Assembly (NCBI RefSeq): GCF_000744655.1
Contig: NZ_JQMJ01000004.1
Coordinates: 6,138,001 to 6,202,000, forward strand
DNA: 64,000 nucleotides
Reading direction: 5' to 3'
Source of the DNA: Streptacidiphilus rugosus AM-16
GTDB taxonomy: Bacteria > Actinomycetota > Actinomycetes > Streptomycetales > Streptomycetaceae
Shown piece after piece: positions 28,449 to 38,500 of the stretch. Each line of letters opens with the position of its first letter. Position 1 is the first letter of the stretch. The position numbers were made by a program, and so were the translations under genes. The notes beneath the pieces were generated by a model. The model was not told where the DNA came from and did not search any database. It worked only from the letters and a program-made list of their open reading frames with translations.

Positions 28449-29171
28449 CTACTTCTTCGCCGCGGCCTTGCGGGCCGGGGCCTTCTTGGCGGTGGTCTTC
28501 TTCGCCGCCGCCGTGGTCTTCTTCGCCGCGACCGTCTTCGCCGCCGTCGTCGCCTTCTTGGCGGCGGGGCGGGTGGCGCTCGCGGTGACCGTCTTCTTCG
28601 CCGGGGCCTTGACCGCCGCCGTGGTCTTCTTGGCGGTGGTCTTCTTGGCGGCGGCGGTGGTCTTCTTGGCCGCCGTCGCCGTCGTGGCCTTCTTCGCCGC
28701 CGTGGCCGTGGTGGTGGCCTTCTTCGCGGCGGCCTTCTTGACCGTGGGCGTGGTCTTCTTCGCCGTGGCCTTCTTCGCGGCGGCGGCGGCCTTCTTCGCC
28801 GCCGGGGAGCCGGCCGGGGCCGCCATCCCGCTCTTGCCCGGGGTCAGCGAGCCCTTGGGGGCCTTCTTGACCGAGACGCCGGTCTTCGGCAGCTTCTTCG
28901 AGCCGCTGACCAGGTCCTTGAAACCCTGACCCGGACGGAACCGCGGAACCGCGGTCTTCTTGACCTTGACCCGGTCGCCCGTCTGCGGGTTGCGGGCGAA
29001 CCGCGCTGCGCGGTCCACCTTCTCGAACGTGCCGAAACCGGTCACGGACACGCGGTCACCCGCGGTCACCGCACGCACGATGGTGTCGAGCACAGCATCA
29101 ACTGCCTCTGCGGCGGCACGACGGCCACCCAGCTGCTCGGCCACCGCTTCAACAAGCTGCGCCTTGTTCAC
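28449..29171 (-). CDS. HU-family DNA-binding protein with long Lys/Ala-rich tail (HupS-like)
   Basis: 240 aa. Residues 1-93 are a complete HU fold (MNKAQLVEAVAEQLGGRRAA; the DNA arm region RNPQTGDRVKVKKTAVPRFR). The remaining 145 residues are a histone-H1-like tail of AAKKATAKKTT-type repeats. This two-part form is typical of streptomycete HupS, linked to chromosome compaction in spores. It sits between cofC and leuD as in S. coelicolor. Promoter region 29172-29296 is unusually AT-rich for this window. Confidence 0.94.
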   Translation of the reverse strand: MNKAQLVEAVAEQLGGRRAAAEAVDAVLDTIVRAVTAGDRVSVTGFGTFEKVDRAARFARNPQTGDRVKVKKTAVPRFRPGQGFKDLVSGSKKLPKTGVSVKKAPKGSLTPGKSGMAAPAGSPAAKKAAAAAKKATAKKTTPTVKKAAAKKATTTATAAKKATTATAAKKTTAAAKKTTAKKTTAAVKAPAKKTVTASATRPAAKKATTAAKTVAAKKTTAAAKKTTAKKAPARKAAAKK

Positions 29172-29296
29172 GTCTTCCCCTTCGGAAACGGTTGCCCGGA
29201 AGATTCTTTCTGGGCAATTCGCACGTTAGGCATGTATATACGCCATTTCAATAACCAAACGGGCGCATCACCCTTGTGTCGCAATGGATTCGGGTT

Positions 29297-29575
29297 TCAG
29301 CCCGCCGTCGGACCGGGCAGCCTGCCGCTGTCCAGGTCATCCACGAAACGCGCCAACCTCCGTGCGGCTGCCGGGAGATCGCGCTTCGCCGCCTCCGTCA
29401 CAATGAGCAACGAACGGGTCAACGCGGTCCTCTCCGCGTCCGACACGTCCAGAGCACGCACACGGGCGTGTGCATCCTTGAGTCGTTGCGCGACCAGCTC
29501 GTAGAGCTCGGCGTCCGCGGCCTCCTCGATCAGCTCCGCGTCGTCGTCACCCTGGGGGCGGTCACTCGGACTCAT
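29297..29575 (-). CDS. Conserved small acidic hypothetical protein
   Basis: 92 aa from ATG. Helical and acidic (DDDAELIEEAADAELYELVA), with a second helix LLIVTEAAKRDLPAAARRLA. I do not know the family. It lies between leuD and the HU gene, and its length and position match my memory of a conserved streptomycete gene there. No Cys, no membrane segment. Confidence 0.75.
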   Translation of the reverse strand: MSPSDRPQGDDDAELIEEAADAELYELVAQRLKDAHARVRALDVSDAERTALTRSLLIVTEAAKRDLPAAARRLARFVDDLDSGRLPGPTAG

Positions 29576-29658
29576 GCGGAGATTCTGCCATCTTTGGGCA
29601 GTTGTTCCCCGCTGCGCCTGCCTCTGACCTTACACACAGTCACCGTGGGAACAGCAAT

Positions 29659-29686
29659 CAGCCCCCCGGCGCACGCCGGGGGGCTG
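29659..29686 (-). terminator. Terminator of the leuCD operon
   Basis: CAGCCCCCCGGC and GCCGGGGGGCTG form a perfect 12-bp stem with a four-base loop, 25 bp past the leuD stop on the same strand. There is no T-run. Confidence 0.8.
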
Positions 29687-29711
29687 GCTGAAAAGCAGTG
29701 CTGGCGAGGGC

Positions 29712-30308
29712 TCAGCCGACAGGCTGGGTGGTCGGCTTGAAGCCGGGACGGGCCGCCTCGTAGGCCGCGATGTCGGCCTCCTGCCGGAGGGTGATGGAGA
29801 TGTCGTCCAGACCGTTCAGCAGACGCCAACGGACGTTCTCGTCCAGCTCGAAGGCGGCGGTGACGCCCGCCGCGCGGACCTCCCTGGCCTCCAGGTCGAC
29901 GGTGACCTCCGCCTGCGGGTCGGCCTCGACCAGGGCCCACAGCCGCTCGACGGTCTCCTGCGGCAGGATCACCGTCAGCAGGCCGTTCTTCAGCGAGTTG
30001 CCGCGGAAGATGTCGGCGAAACGGGAGGAGATGACGGCCTTGAAGCCGTAGTTCTGCAGCGCCCAGACCGCGTGCTCGCGGGAGGAGCCGGTGCCGAACT
30101 CCGGGCCGGCGATCAGGACCGTCGCGCCCTGACGCTCCGGGAGGTTGAGGACGAAGGAGTCGTCCTTGCGCCAGGCCTCGAAGAGGCCGTCCTCGAAGCC
30201 GTTGCGAGTGACCTTCTTCAGCCAGTGGGCCGGGATGATCTGGTCGGTGTCGACGTTGCTGCGGCGCAGCGGAACGGCCCGGCCGGTGTGCGAGGTGAAC
30301 TTCTCCAT
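29712..30308 (-). CDS. leuD: 3-isopropylmalate dehydratase small subunit
   Basis: 198 aa. Starts [20 protein letters not shown]; conserved [20 protein letters not shown] and [19 protein letters not shown]. It pairs with LeuC to isomerise 2- to 3-isopropylmalate in leucine synthesis, and with cimA in the window could also act on citramalate. Six bases separate it from leuC, and a hairpin terminator follows. Confidence 0.97.
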   Translation of the reverse strand: MEKFTSHTGRAVPLRRSNVDTDQIIPAHWLKKVTRNGFEDGLFEAWRKDDSFVLNLPERQGATVLIAGPEFGTGSSREHAVWALQNYGFKAVISSRFADIFRGNSLKNGLLTVILPQETVERLWALVEADPQAEVTVDLEAREVRAAGVTAAFELDENVRWRLLNGLDDISITLRQEADIAAYEAARPGFKPTTQPVG

Positions 30309-30314
30309 GGCTGC

Positions 30315-31739
<1,425 letters not shown>

Positions 31740-31830
31740 CGCTATCCCTCCGACCGGCAACGTCACCGGTCCAGCTGGTCGGTGCTCTTGTTTCTCCAGA
31801 GTGGCGCAGATCCCAGAAGATTGAACTTGC

Positions 31831-31847
31831 GTCTCGCGATCCGAGAC
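31831..31847. promoter_or_regulatory. Candidate NdgR operator
   Basis: GTCTCG-CGATC-CGAGAC is a perfect 6-bp inverted repeat with a five-base spacer, between divergent leuC and ndgR and 14 bp before the ndgR ATG. IclR-family regulators bind such sites in their own promoters, and NdgR is known to bind the leuC-ndgR intergenic region in S. coelicolor. The assignment of this exact site is inference. Confidence 0.55.
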
Positions 31848-31861
31848 TGCAATATCAGGGC

Positions 31862-32575
31862 ATGGACAACTCTAGTGGCGTCGGCGTTCTCGACAAGGCT
31901 GCTCTGGTGCTGAGCGCGCTAGAGGCAGGCCCCGCGACCCTGGCCGGGCTGGTCTCGGCCACCGGCTTGGCGCGCCCCACGGCGCACCGTCTCGCGGTCG
32001 CGTTGGAGCATCACCGCTTGGTCACCCGTGACATGCAAGGCCGCTTCATCCTGGGGCCCCGCCTCTCCGAACTCTCCGCCGCGGCGGGCGAGGACCGACT
32101 GCTGGCCACGGCCGGCCCGGTCCTGACCCATCTGCGGGACGTGACGGGCGAGAGCGCACAGCTCTACCGGCGGCAGGGCGACCTTCGCATCTGCGTGGCG
32201 GCGGCCGAGCGGCTCTCCGGCCTCAGGGACACCGTCCCGGTCGGCAGCACGCTCCCGATGAAGGCCGGTTCGGCGGCCCAGGTACTGCTCGCCTGGGAGG
32301 AGCCCGAGCGGCTGCACCGCGGCCTGCAGGGCGCGCGTTTCACCGCGACGGCGCTCTCCGGCGTGCGTCGCCGCGGCTGGGCCCAGTCGATCGGCGAGCG
32401 CGAGCCCGGCGTGGCCTCGGTCTCGGCCCCGGTGCGCGGCCCGTCGAACCGGGTCGTCGCGGCCGTCTCCGTCTCCGGCCCGATCGAGCGGCTCACCCGC
32501 CACCCCGGCCGGCTGCACGCCCAGGCCATCGTCGAGGCGGCGGGCCGCCTCACCGACGCGCTGCGCCGGGCCTGA
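31862..32575 (+). CDS. ndgR: IclR-family regulator NdgR
   Basis: 237 aa from ATG ([20 protein letters not shown]). N-terminal winged HTH ([20 protein letters not shown]) and an IclR effector domain. The position divergent from leuCD and the protein length match S. coelicolor NdgR, which controls branched-chain amino acid genes and responds to amino acid supply. A hairpin follows at 32592. Confidence 0.93.
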   Translation: MDNSSGVGVLDKAALVLSALEAGPATLAGLVSATGLARPTAHRLAVALEHHRLVTRDMQGRFILGPRLSELSAAAGEDRLLATAGPVLTHLRDVTGESAQLYRRQGDLRICVAAAERLSGLRDTVPVGSTLPMKAGSAAQVLLAWEEPERLHRGLQGARFTATALSGVRRRGWAQSIGEREPGVASVSAPVRGPSNRVVAAVSVSGPIERLTRHPGRLHAQAIVEAAGRLTDALRRA

Positions 32576-32591
32576 CATCCACCGAACACCG

Positions 32592-32622
32592 AAGGGCGGG
32601 TCGCCGAGGCGGCCCGCCCTTT
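32592..32622 (+). terminator. Terminator after ndgR
   Basis: AAGGGCGGG and CCCGCCCTT pair around a GC-rich loop, with TTT on the 3' side, 16 bp after the ndgR stop. Confidence 0.7.
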
Positions 32623-32651
32623 CCTCTGCCCGCGGTATTCCGCCGGTAAAA

Positions 32652-32675
32652 ACAAAAAAGGCCCCTCGGGGCCTT
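32652..32675 (-). terminator. Intrinsic terminator of the leftward tRNA cluster
   Basis: AAGGCCC-CTCG-GGGCCTT forms a 7-bp stem; on the minus strand it is followed by TTTTTT (plus-strand A-run 32654-32659). It lies just beyond the last tRNA of the cluster. Confidence 0.88.
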
Positions 32676-32686
32676 GAAAAAATAAG

Positions 32687-32758
32687 CTGGGGTACCAGGA
32701 CTCGAACCTAGACTAAATGAACCAGAATCACTCGTGCTGCCAATTACACCATACCCCA
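32687..32758 (-). tRNA. tRNA-Gln (anticodon CTG), copy with variant anticodon stem
   Basis: Cloverleaf on the minus strand with acceptor TGGGGTA/TACCCCA and TTCGAGTC loop; the anticodon loop TTCTGGT reads CTG. Compared with the copy at 33039, the anticodon stem is AGTGA/TCATT instead of ACTGA/TCAGT: a C-G pair has become G-T. Otherwise the two are identical. CCA is not encoded. Confidence 0.93.
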
Positions 32759-32762
32759 ATGG

Positions 32763-32835
32763 TACCCCCGACCGGATTCGAACCGGCGCTACTGCCGTGA
32801 GAGGGCAGCGTGCTAGGCCGCTACACAACGGGGGC
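32763..32835 (-). tRNA. tRNA-Glu (anticodon CTC), copy 1
   Basis: 73-base cloverleaf on the minus strand, starting GCCCCCGTTGTGTAGCGGCC; the anticodon loop CTCTCAC reads CTC. The T-loop GGTTCGAATCC is present. CCA is not encoded. Identical to the next two copies. Confidence 0.96.
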
Positions 32836-32855
32836 GTTGGCCCTTGCGGACCGAG

Positions 32856-32928
32856 TACCCCCGACCGGATTCGAACCGGCGCTACTGCCGTGAGAGGGCA
32901 GCGTGCTAGGCCGCTACACAACGGGGGC
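32856..32928 (-). tRNA. tRNA-Glu (anticodon CTC), copy 2
   Basis: Identical in sequence to the copies on either side, 93 bp period, spacers of 20 bases that differ only slightly. This shows recent tandem duplication or homogenisation. Confidence 0.96.
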
Positions 32929-32948
32929 GTTGATCCTTGCGGATCCAG

Positions 32949-33021
32949 TACCCCCGACCGGATTCGAACCGGCGCTACTGCCGTGAGAGGGCAGCGTGCT
33001 AGGCCGCTACACAACGGGGGC
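32949..33021 (-). tRNA. tRNA-Glu (anticodon CTC), copy 3
   Basis: Third identical copy of the 73-base tRNA-Glu, separated from copy 2 by 20 bases. Confidence 0.96.
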
Positions 33022-33038
33022 AAGATTTTGAATTGTGG

Positions 33039-33110
33039 CTGGGGTACCAGGACTCGAACCTAGACTAACTGAACCAGAATCAGTCGTGCTGCCAATTACA
33101 CCATACCCCA
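33039..33110 (-). tRNA. tRNA-Gln (anticodon CTG), canonical copy
   Basis: 72-base cloverleaf, first of the cluster in the direction of transcription. Anticodon stem ACTGA/TCAGT is fully paired, loop TTCTGGT reads CTG. CCA is not encoded. Confidence 0.96.
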
Positions 33111-33187
33111 TCGCACTGTCCAGAGGATCTTGGTGAGAGCTTCTGGGCTCTCCCCCGCTCCTCCCGGGCGGCGCAACAAGAGGAACA

Positions 33188-33946
33188 CTACCGGATGGTG
33201 GGCGGCGCTCCAAAATCGATAAGCCGGAGCACCTCGGGCAGCTCAGCGAGGGTGCCGATGCGAGGGACCCCGTCGCCGCCGCCGAGGCCGCGCCGGTCCA
33301 GCCAGACGCCGTGCAGGCCCGCCCCACGGGCGCCGAGGGCGTCGGTGGTCAACCGGTCCCCGACGTAGGCGACCTGGTGCGGCGGGAGGCCGAGCGCGGC
33401 GCAGCCCGCGAGGAAGGCCTCGGGCGCCGGCTTGGCGTGACCGATCTCGTCCGAGCAGACCAGTGAGGCGAACCGGTGCCGCAGCCCGATCGCCGTCAGC
33501 TTGTCGTCCTGGTACGCCGAGGAGGAGTTGGACAGGAGCCCGTGCCGGTAGCCGGTCAGCGCGTCCAGGGCGGGGACGACGTCGTCGAAGGCGCGCCGGT
33601 GCAGGTCGAAGCAGCGGCGATAGCCGGCGAACCAGGCGTCCGGGTCCGCCGCGGTGCGTCCGAGCCGGCCCAGGAACACCTCCACCCTGACCCGGCGCTG
33701 CTCGGCGAAGGACAGCTCCCCGGCCAGGAAGCGCCCGTAGGCGGCCTCCATGTCGGCCTGCCACAGCTCGTGCGCGCGCTCCGGCGAGGGGAACGCCCCG
33801 AGCAGGTCGAGCGCGGCCAGGTGGTCGCAGATGCCCGCACGCTCGGCGCCGGTGTAGTCGAAGAGGGTGTCGTCGACGTCCCAGAGGACCCCGACGACAC
33901 CCTCGTCCGCATCAGCCGTGCTCGGCTCAACCACGCTTGACGACAC
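33188..33946 (-). CDS. HAD-family hydrolase
   Basis: 252 aa from GTG. HAD motif I is LWDVDDTLFDYTG, motif II LLSNSSSAY, motif III about AKPAPEAFL, motif IV YVGDRLTTDALGA. All four are intact, so it is probably an active small-molecule phosphatase; the substrate is unknown. Its start overlaps the end of the FAH-family gene by 20 bp (a GTG four codons later overlaps less), so the two are co-transcribed. Confidence 0.9.
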   Translation of the reverse strand: MSSSVVEPSTADADEGVVGVLWDVDDTLFDYTGAERAGICDHLAALDLLGAFPSPERAHELWQADMEAAYGRFLAGELSFAEQRRVRVEVFLGRLGRTAADPDAWFAGYRRCFDLHRRAFDDVVPALDALTGYRHGLLSNSSSAYQDDKLTAIGLRHRFASLVCSDEIGHAKPAPEAFLAGCAALGLPPHQVAYVGDRLTTDALGARGAGLHGVWLDRRGLGGGDGVPRIGTLAELPEVLRLIDFGAPPTIR

Positions 33947-34694
33947 GGTTGGTCAGGGTGCCGATGCCCTCGACGGTGACGGAGACCTCGTCGCCGATCG
34001 CCAGCGGGCCGACGCCGGCCGGAGTGCCGGTGAGGATGACGTCGCCGGGCAGCAGGGTCATCGCGTCGGAGATGTGCACCACGAGGTCGGCGATCGAGCG
34101 GACCATCTGCGAGGTGCGGCCGGCCTGGCGGAGCTCGCCGTTGACGGTGCAGGTGATGGCCAGGTCGGCCGGGTCCAGCTCGGTCTCGATCCAGGGGCCG
34201 AGCGGGCAGGCGGTGTCGAAGCCCTTGGCGCGGGCCCACTGGCCCTCGCGCTGCTGGATGTCACGGGCGGTGACGTCGTTGGCGCAGGTGTAGCCGAGGA
34301 TCACCTCGCCGACCCTGGCGTGCGGCACCTCCCGGCACATCCGGCCGATGACGACGGCCAGTTCGGCCTCGTAGTGGACCTCGGAGGAGAACGGCGGGTA
34401 GGCGATGTTCTCGGTCGGGCCGATGACCGAGGTGGAGGGCTTGAAGAAGGTGAGCGGCGCCTCGGGCACCTCGTGGCCGAGCTCGGCCGCGTGCGCGGCG
34501 TAGTTGCGGCCGACGGCCACGATCTTGCTCGGCAGCATGGGCGGCAGCAGCCGCACGTCCGACAGCGACAGCACCTGACCGGTGGGCTGCGGCTCGCCGA
34601 ACGGGTGACCCGCGAGCACCGCGACGGACTCGGCCTCGGCGTCGATCACACCGAAGGTGACGGCCCCCTCGAAGGAAAACCTGGCGATGCGCAC
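33927..34694 (-). CDS. Fumarylacetoacetate hydrolase-family protein
   Basis: 255 aa. The C-terminal FAH core has VAVGRNYAAHAAELG, the metal-binding Glu in EVHYEAELAVVIGR, and DVILTGTPAGVGPL. Members include fumarylpyruvate hydrolases and oxaloacetate decarboxylases, and the substrate cannot be read here. In my memory of S. coelicolor the glutamyl-tRNA synthetase gene gltX is adjacent; it is absent here. Confidence 0.9.
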   Translation of the reverse strand: MRIARFSFEGAVTFGVIDAEAESVAVLAGHPFGEPQPTGQVLSLSDVRLLPPMLPSKIVAVGRNYAAHAAELGHEVPEAPLTFFKPSTSVIGPTENIAYPPFSSEVHYEAELAVVIGRMCREVPHARVGEVILGYTCANDVTARDIQQREGQWARAKGFDTACPLGPWIETELDPADLAITCTVNGELRQAGRTSQMVRSIADLVVHISDAMTLLPGDVILTGTPAGVGPLAIGDEVSVTVEGIGTLTNRVVKRG

Positions 34695-34755
34695 GGTGGG
34701 ACGTCTCCTCTGGCTGGGCGGTTGAACCGTGGAGCCAGCCTATCCGCGCGCACGC

Positions 34756-34789
34756 GAAGGCCCCGCCGGCGGGGCCGGGCGGGGCCTTC
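34756..34789 (-). terminator. Terminator after the small repeat-bearing ORF
   Basis: GAAGGCCCCGC and GCGGGGCCTTC form a perfect 11-bp stem 17 bp past the stop of the 63-aa ORF and before the FAH gene. It implies that the small ORF is its own transcription unit. Confidence 0.78.
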
Positions 34790-34806
34790 GGCGTGAACCG
34801 GTGAAC

Positions 34807-34998
34807 CTACTGCGCCGCGCGGGGCTCGGGCGCGACCATCAGATTGGTGCGGCGCGGGTTCGCGGTCTGCTGCGGCAGCTCCGCGCCGTCGACGGCGGAC
34901 GCGCGCAGCGCGGGGCCGCCGTCCTCGGGCAGGGCGGCGAGCGTGGTCCGGCGGGGGTTGGCCGTCGGGCGGAAGCTCATCGTCGTCTTGAAGGTCAC
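34807..34998 (-). CDS. Small ORF with two ANPRRT repeats, function unknown
   Basis: 63 aa from GTG 34998, six bases after GTGAGG; ATG 34980 and GTG 35010 are alternatives. Residues 12-25 (TANPRRTTLAALPE) and 45-58 (TANPRRTNLMVAPE) are a repeated 14-residue block, nine positions identical, joined by an acidic linker. No membrane segment or Cys. A perfect hairpin follows the stop and AT-richer DNA precedes it. It is not a shadow of a larger gene. I know no function; a repeated short block in a small peptide could be a binding motif or a modified-peptide core, but no modifying enzyme is adjacent. Confidence 0.6.
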   Translation of the reverse strand: MTFKTTMSFRPTANPRRTTLAALPEDGGPALRASAVDGAELPQQTANPRRTNLMVAPEPRAAQ

Positions 34999-35521
34999 CG
35001 GGAACCTCACCTTAGAAATCGTTCAGTGGCACATCCAGGATCTCATTCCACATCAAGGTCACCCTGCACTACCTCAACGCCTGTGAGTTTGGTCACTTTT
35101 CTACGGGGTACAGCCGACAGTTACGACATTGTGGCCTCTTCCGCAAACCCCGCATAAGGCTCATATCGGACAAAATCATGACGCGGCGTCACCTTGATCC
35201 CCGCGAATCGGACGCATGTGTGTCCGAAAGATGCGGTTTCCCCTGCCACAATTCGCACACTGTGTCACCGTGTTCCCACTGATGGTCACAGGTTCGGCTA
35301 CCCAGCGTCGCCCCTTGTTGGAGCTTCGGGGCTGTGCTGGAATGCCACGGACCGCCGGAGGCCGCCCCTCCATAGCGCCAACAGCACGGCGCCGGAGCCG
35401 ACTCGACGGCGGCTAACGGGCGCAGCTCGGACCCGACCGGGGTCCACGCCCACCGAGAACTCGACACCGTCCCTACCGCTGCCCACAGCGCGGGACGCCT
35501 GGTCCAGAGGTTGCGACGCTA
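34999..35521. other. Intergenic region between small ORF and first conservon
   Basis: 523 bp without a convincing gene. The left part (34999-35240) is relatively AT-rich and likely holds divergent promoters for the small ORF and cvnA. Short open frames here lack ribosome sites and streptomycete codon bias. I see no strong palindrome beyond a weak CGGAC/GTCCG pair near 35208-35225. Confidence 0.5.
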
Positions 35522-38500
35522 GTGCAGGGACGTATCAAGAGGGGTGGCGGCGCGGGCAACCCGGCGGACCGCGGAGCAGCTGGCCATCAGCAGCCGTCGC
35601 CGAATGCCCCCCACGCCGCCGAGGGCTCCCGCCCCGGGCCCACGCAGAGCCAGGCCGGTACCGACGCCCAGGGCGCCAAGCCCGGCAAGGAAACCAAGGC
35701 CGGCCAGAGCCGAATAGGCCGGATCACCCCGCAGAAGGTCCGCGGGGCCCGCCGCTACGCGCTCAACAACTGGCGAATCCGGACCAGGCTGACCGCGCTG
35801 CTCGTACTCCCCGTGATCGCGGCCATCGTCCTCGGTGGCCTGCGTATCCAGGGCTCCCTGCAGACCCAGCAGCAGCTCGACAACGTCGCCAAGCTCGGTG
35901 ACGTCGCCCAGGCCGCGACGCTGCTGGCGATCTCGCTGGAGAACGAGCGCGACGACATGGCGCTCGGCGTCAGCACCGGCAACCCGCACGGCGGTCAGTT
36001 CCTCTACGACCAGAAGCAGACGGCGACGCACAACCAGAAGCTCGCCAACCTGGTCAACCAGCTGGACCTGACCCAGCTCCCGGGCAACGGTGTCGACATC
36101 CAGGACGTCCGGAAGAAGCTCGGCAACATCCGGACGATCGAGCAGAACGCGTTCCAGGCCAACCAGGGCGACCTGCAGAAGACCATCGCGCAGTTCGACG
36201 GCCTGATCACGCCGCTCACGCAGGTCACCGAGGACCTCGCCCTCGCGTCCTCGAACGTGCAGCTGGTCCAGGCGACCCGCTCGCTGCAGGCGTTCACGCA
36301 GTGGCACGAGGACCTGGCCATCGTCCGGTCGACGATGACCGCCGCCCTGGGTCACATGGACCCGGCGACCGGGCAGATCAGCCCGTTCCTGGCGACCAGC
36401 GACCGGCAGTACGCGCTGAGCGCGTTCCAGGACGCCGACCTCGCCCAGCAGGAGTTCAGGGCGCTCTACGGCACCGAGAAGGCCAACAACCTCATCGGTT
36501 CCTGGCAGAACAACACCAACGTCAGCGCGTTCAACCGCACCGCGAGTGCGCTGCTGAACAACACCCAGGGCTTCGTCGGCCAGACCCTGCTGCCCGTGCA
36601 GGACTGGTTCAGCCAGTCCGGCACGCAGATGCAGCTGATGGTCCTGGACGAGACGGTGCTGGTCCAGGAGCTCAACAACACGGCCGCCCAGCTGCGGTCG
36701 CAGGCCCAGACCGACGCCTACGTCAACGCCGGTCTGATCGCCCTCGTCCTCGTCGTCGCCATCGCCGGCGCCGCGCTGGTCGCCCGCTCGATGGTCCGCA
36801 CGCTGGCCAAGCTGCAGGAGACCGCCGAGGACGTCGCCGAGCACACGCTGCCGGAGATGGTCCGCAAGCTCTCCGAGTCCGACCCGCAGGACGTCGACGT
36901 CTCGATCGCGCCGATCGGGATCGACACCACGGACGAGATCGGCCACGTGGCCCGAGCCTTCGACAAGGTCCACAGCCAGGCGGTCCGACTCGCCGCCGAG
37001 CAGGCCCTGCTCCGAGGCAACATCAACGCGATGTTCACCAACCTCTCGCGCCGCTCGCAGGGCCTGATCCAGCGTCAGCTGTCGATGATCTCCGAGTTGG
37101 AGTCCCGCGAGGCGGACCCGGACCAGCTGGCCCAGCTGTTCAAGCTCGACCACCTCGCGACGCGTATGCGTCGTAACGGTGAGAACCTCCTCGTCCTCGC
37201 GGGTGAGGACCCGGGCCGACGCTGGACCCGTCCGGTCCCGCTGGTCGACGTGCTCCGCGCCGCCGCCTCCGAGGTGGAGCAGTACGAGCGCATCGAGCTG
37301 GCCTCCGTGCCGACGGCGGACGTCGCCGGCCGCGTCGTGAACGACCTCGTCCACCTGCTCGCCGAGCTGCTCGAGAACGCGACCTCGTTCTCCAGCCCGC
37401 AGACGCGCGTCCGGGTCACCGGTCACGCCCTGCCCGACGGCCGGGTGCTGGTCGAGATCCACGACACCGGCATCGGCCTCTCCCCCGACGACCTGGCCGA
37501 GATCAACGAGCGACTGGCGAACCCGCCGGTGGTGGACGTCTCCGTCTCCCGCCGCATGGGCCTCTTCGTGGTCGGTCGACTCTCGCTCCGTCACGGCATC
37601 CGGATCCAGCTGCGCCCCAGCGACTCCGGCGGCACCACCGCGCTGGTCATGCTCCCGGTCGACGTCACCAACGTCGCCGAGCGCCGCGCCGGCGGTCAGG
37701 CTCCGGCCGCGCCCGCGGGCCCGCAGCGCCAGGCGGCCCCGGCCGCTCCGCAGCGCACCCCGCTCGCCCAGGGCGGTCCCGGCGGCGCGGGCGGTCGTCC
37801 GTCGCTGCCGCAGCAGTCGCAGCTCGGCCTGCCGCAGGGCCCTGGCGCCCAGGCCGGCGGCCCGCAGGGCGGACTCCCCCGCCGTGGCGGCCAGCCGACC
37901 GACGGTCGCGGCACGCCGATGCCCGCGATGCCCGCACAGGCGGACGCCGGCTTCGGCCAGCAGGGCCTGCCGCAGCGCGGCGGCCCGCAGCAGGGCCAGC
38001 CCGGCCTGCCGACCCGTGGTCAGGGCCCCGCGCCCGCCCAGGGCCTGCCGCAGCGCGGCGCGCCGCAGCAGCCGGCCGGCTTCGACCCGAGCCGGACCGA
38101 CGGCCGCGGCATGCCGATCCCGAACGCCGGCCAGCCCGGCGCGGACCAGACCTTCGGTGCGGGCCTGCCCCAGGGCGGCCCTCAGCAGCCCGGCGGCCAC
38201 CCGCAGGGCGGTCAGGGCCAGCCCGGCTACCCGCAGGCCGGCCGCACCGACGGTCGGGGCCTGCCGCAGCAGGAGTCCTCGCCGTGGGCGGAGCAGCCGC
38301 AGCACGGTTCTCCGGCCGGGCAGCCGCTGGGCGCGGTCGACAGCACCGCGCAGTTCGCCCGCCCGCGCTTCGAGGAGGAGCCGCAGGCCCGTCCGGCCGC
38401 GCCGGTTCCGCCGCAGCAGCCCATGCCCGCCCCGCAGCCGCCGCAGCAGCCGATGCCGCAGCGCCCGCAGGCGGACTTCGGTTCGGACCCGCTCACCCGG

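Noticed and set aside
32550..33063. Open frames on both strands with a three-fold repeated peptide such as TPDRIRTGATAVRGQRARPL
   Set aside because: They are translations of the three tandem tRNA-Glu genes and spacers (93 bp, a multiple of three, so frames stay open).
35176..35486. Short leftward open frames upstream of cvnA1
   Set aside because: No ribosome sites, no codon bias, and they overlap one another in different frames.
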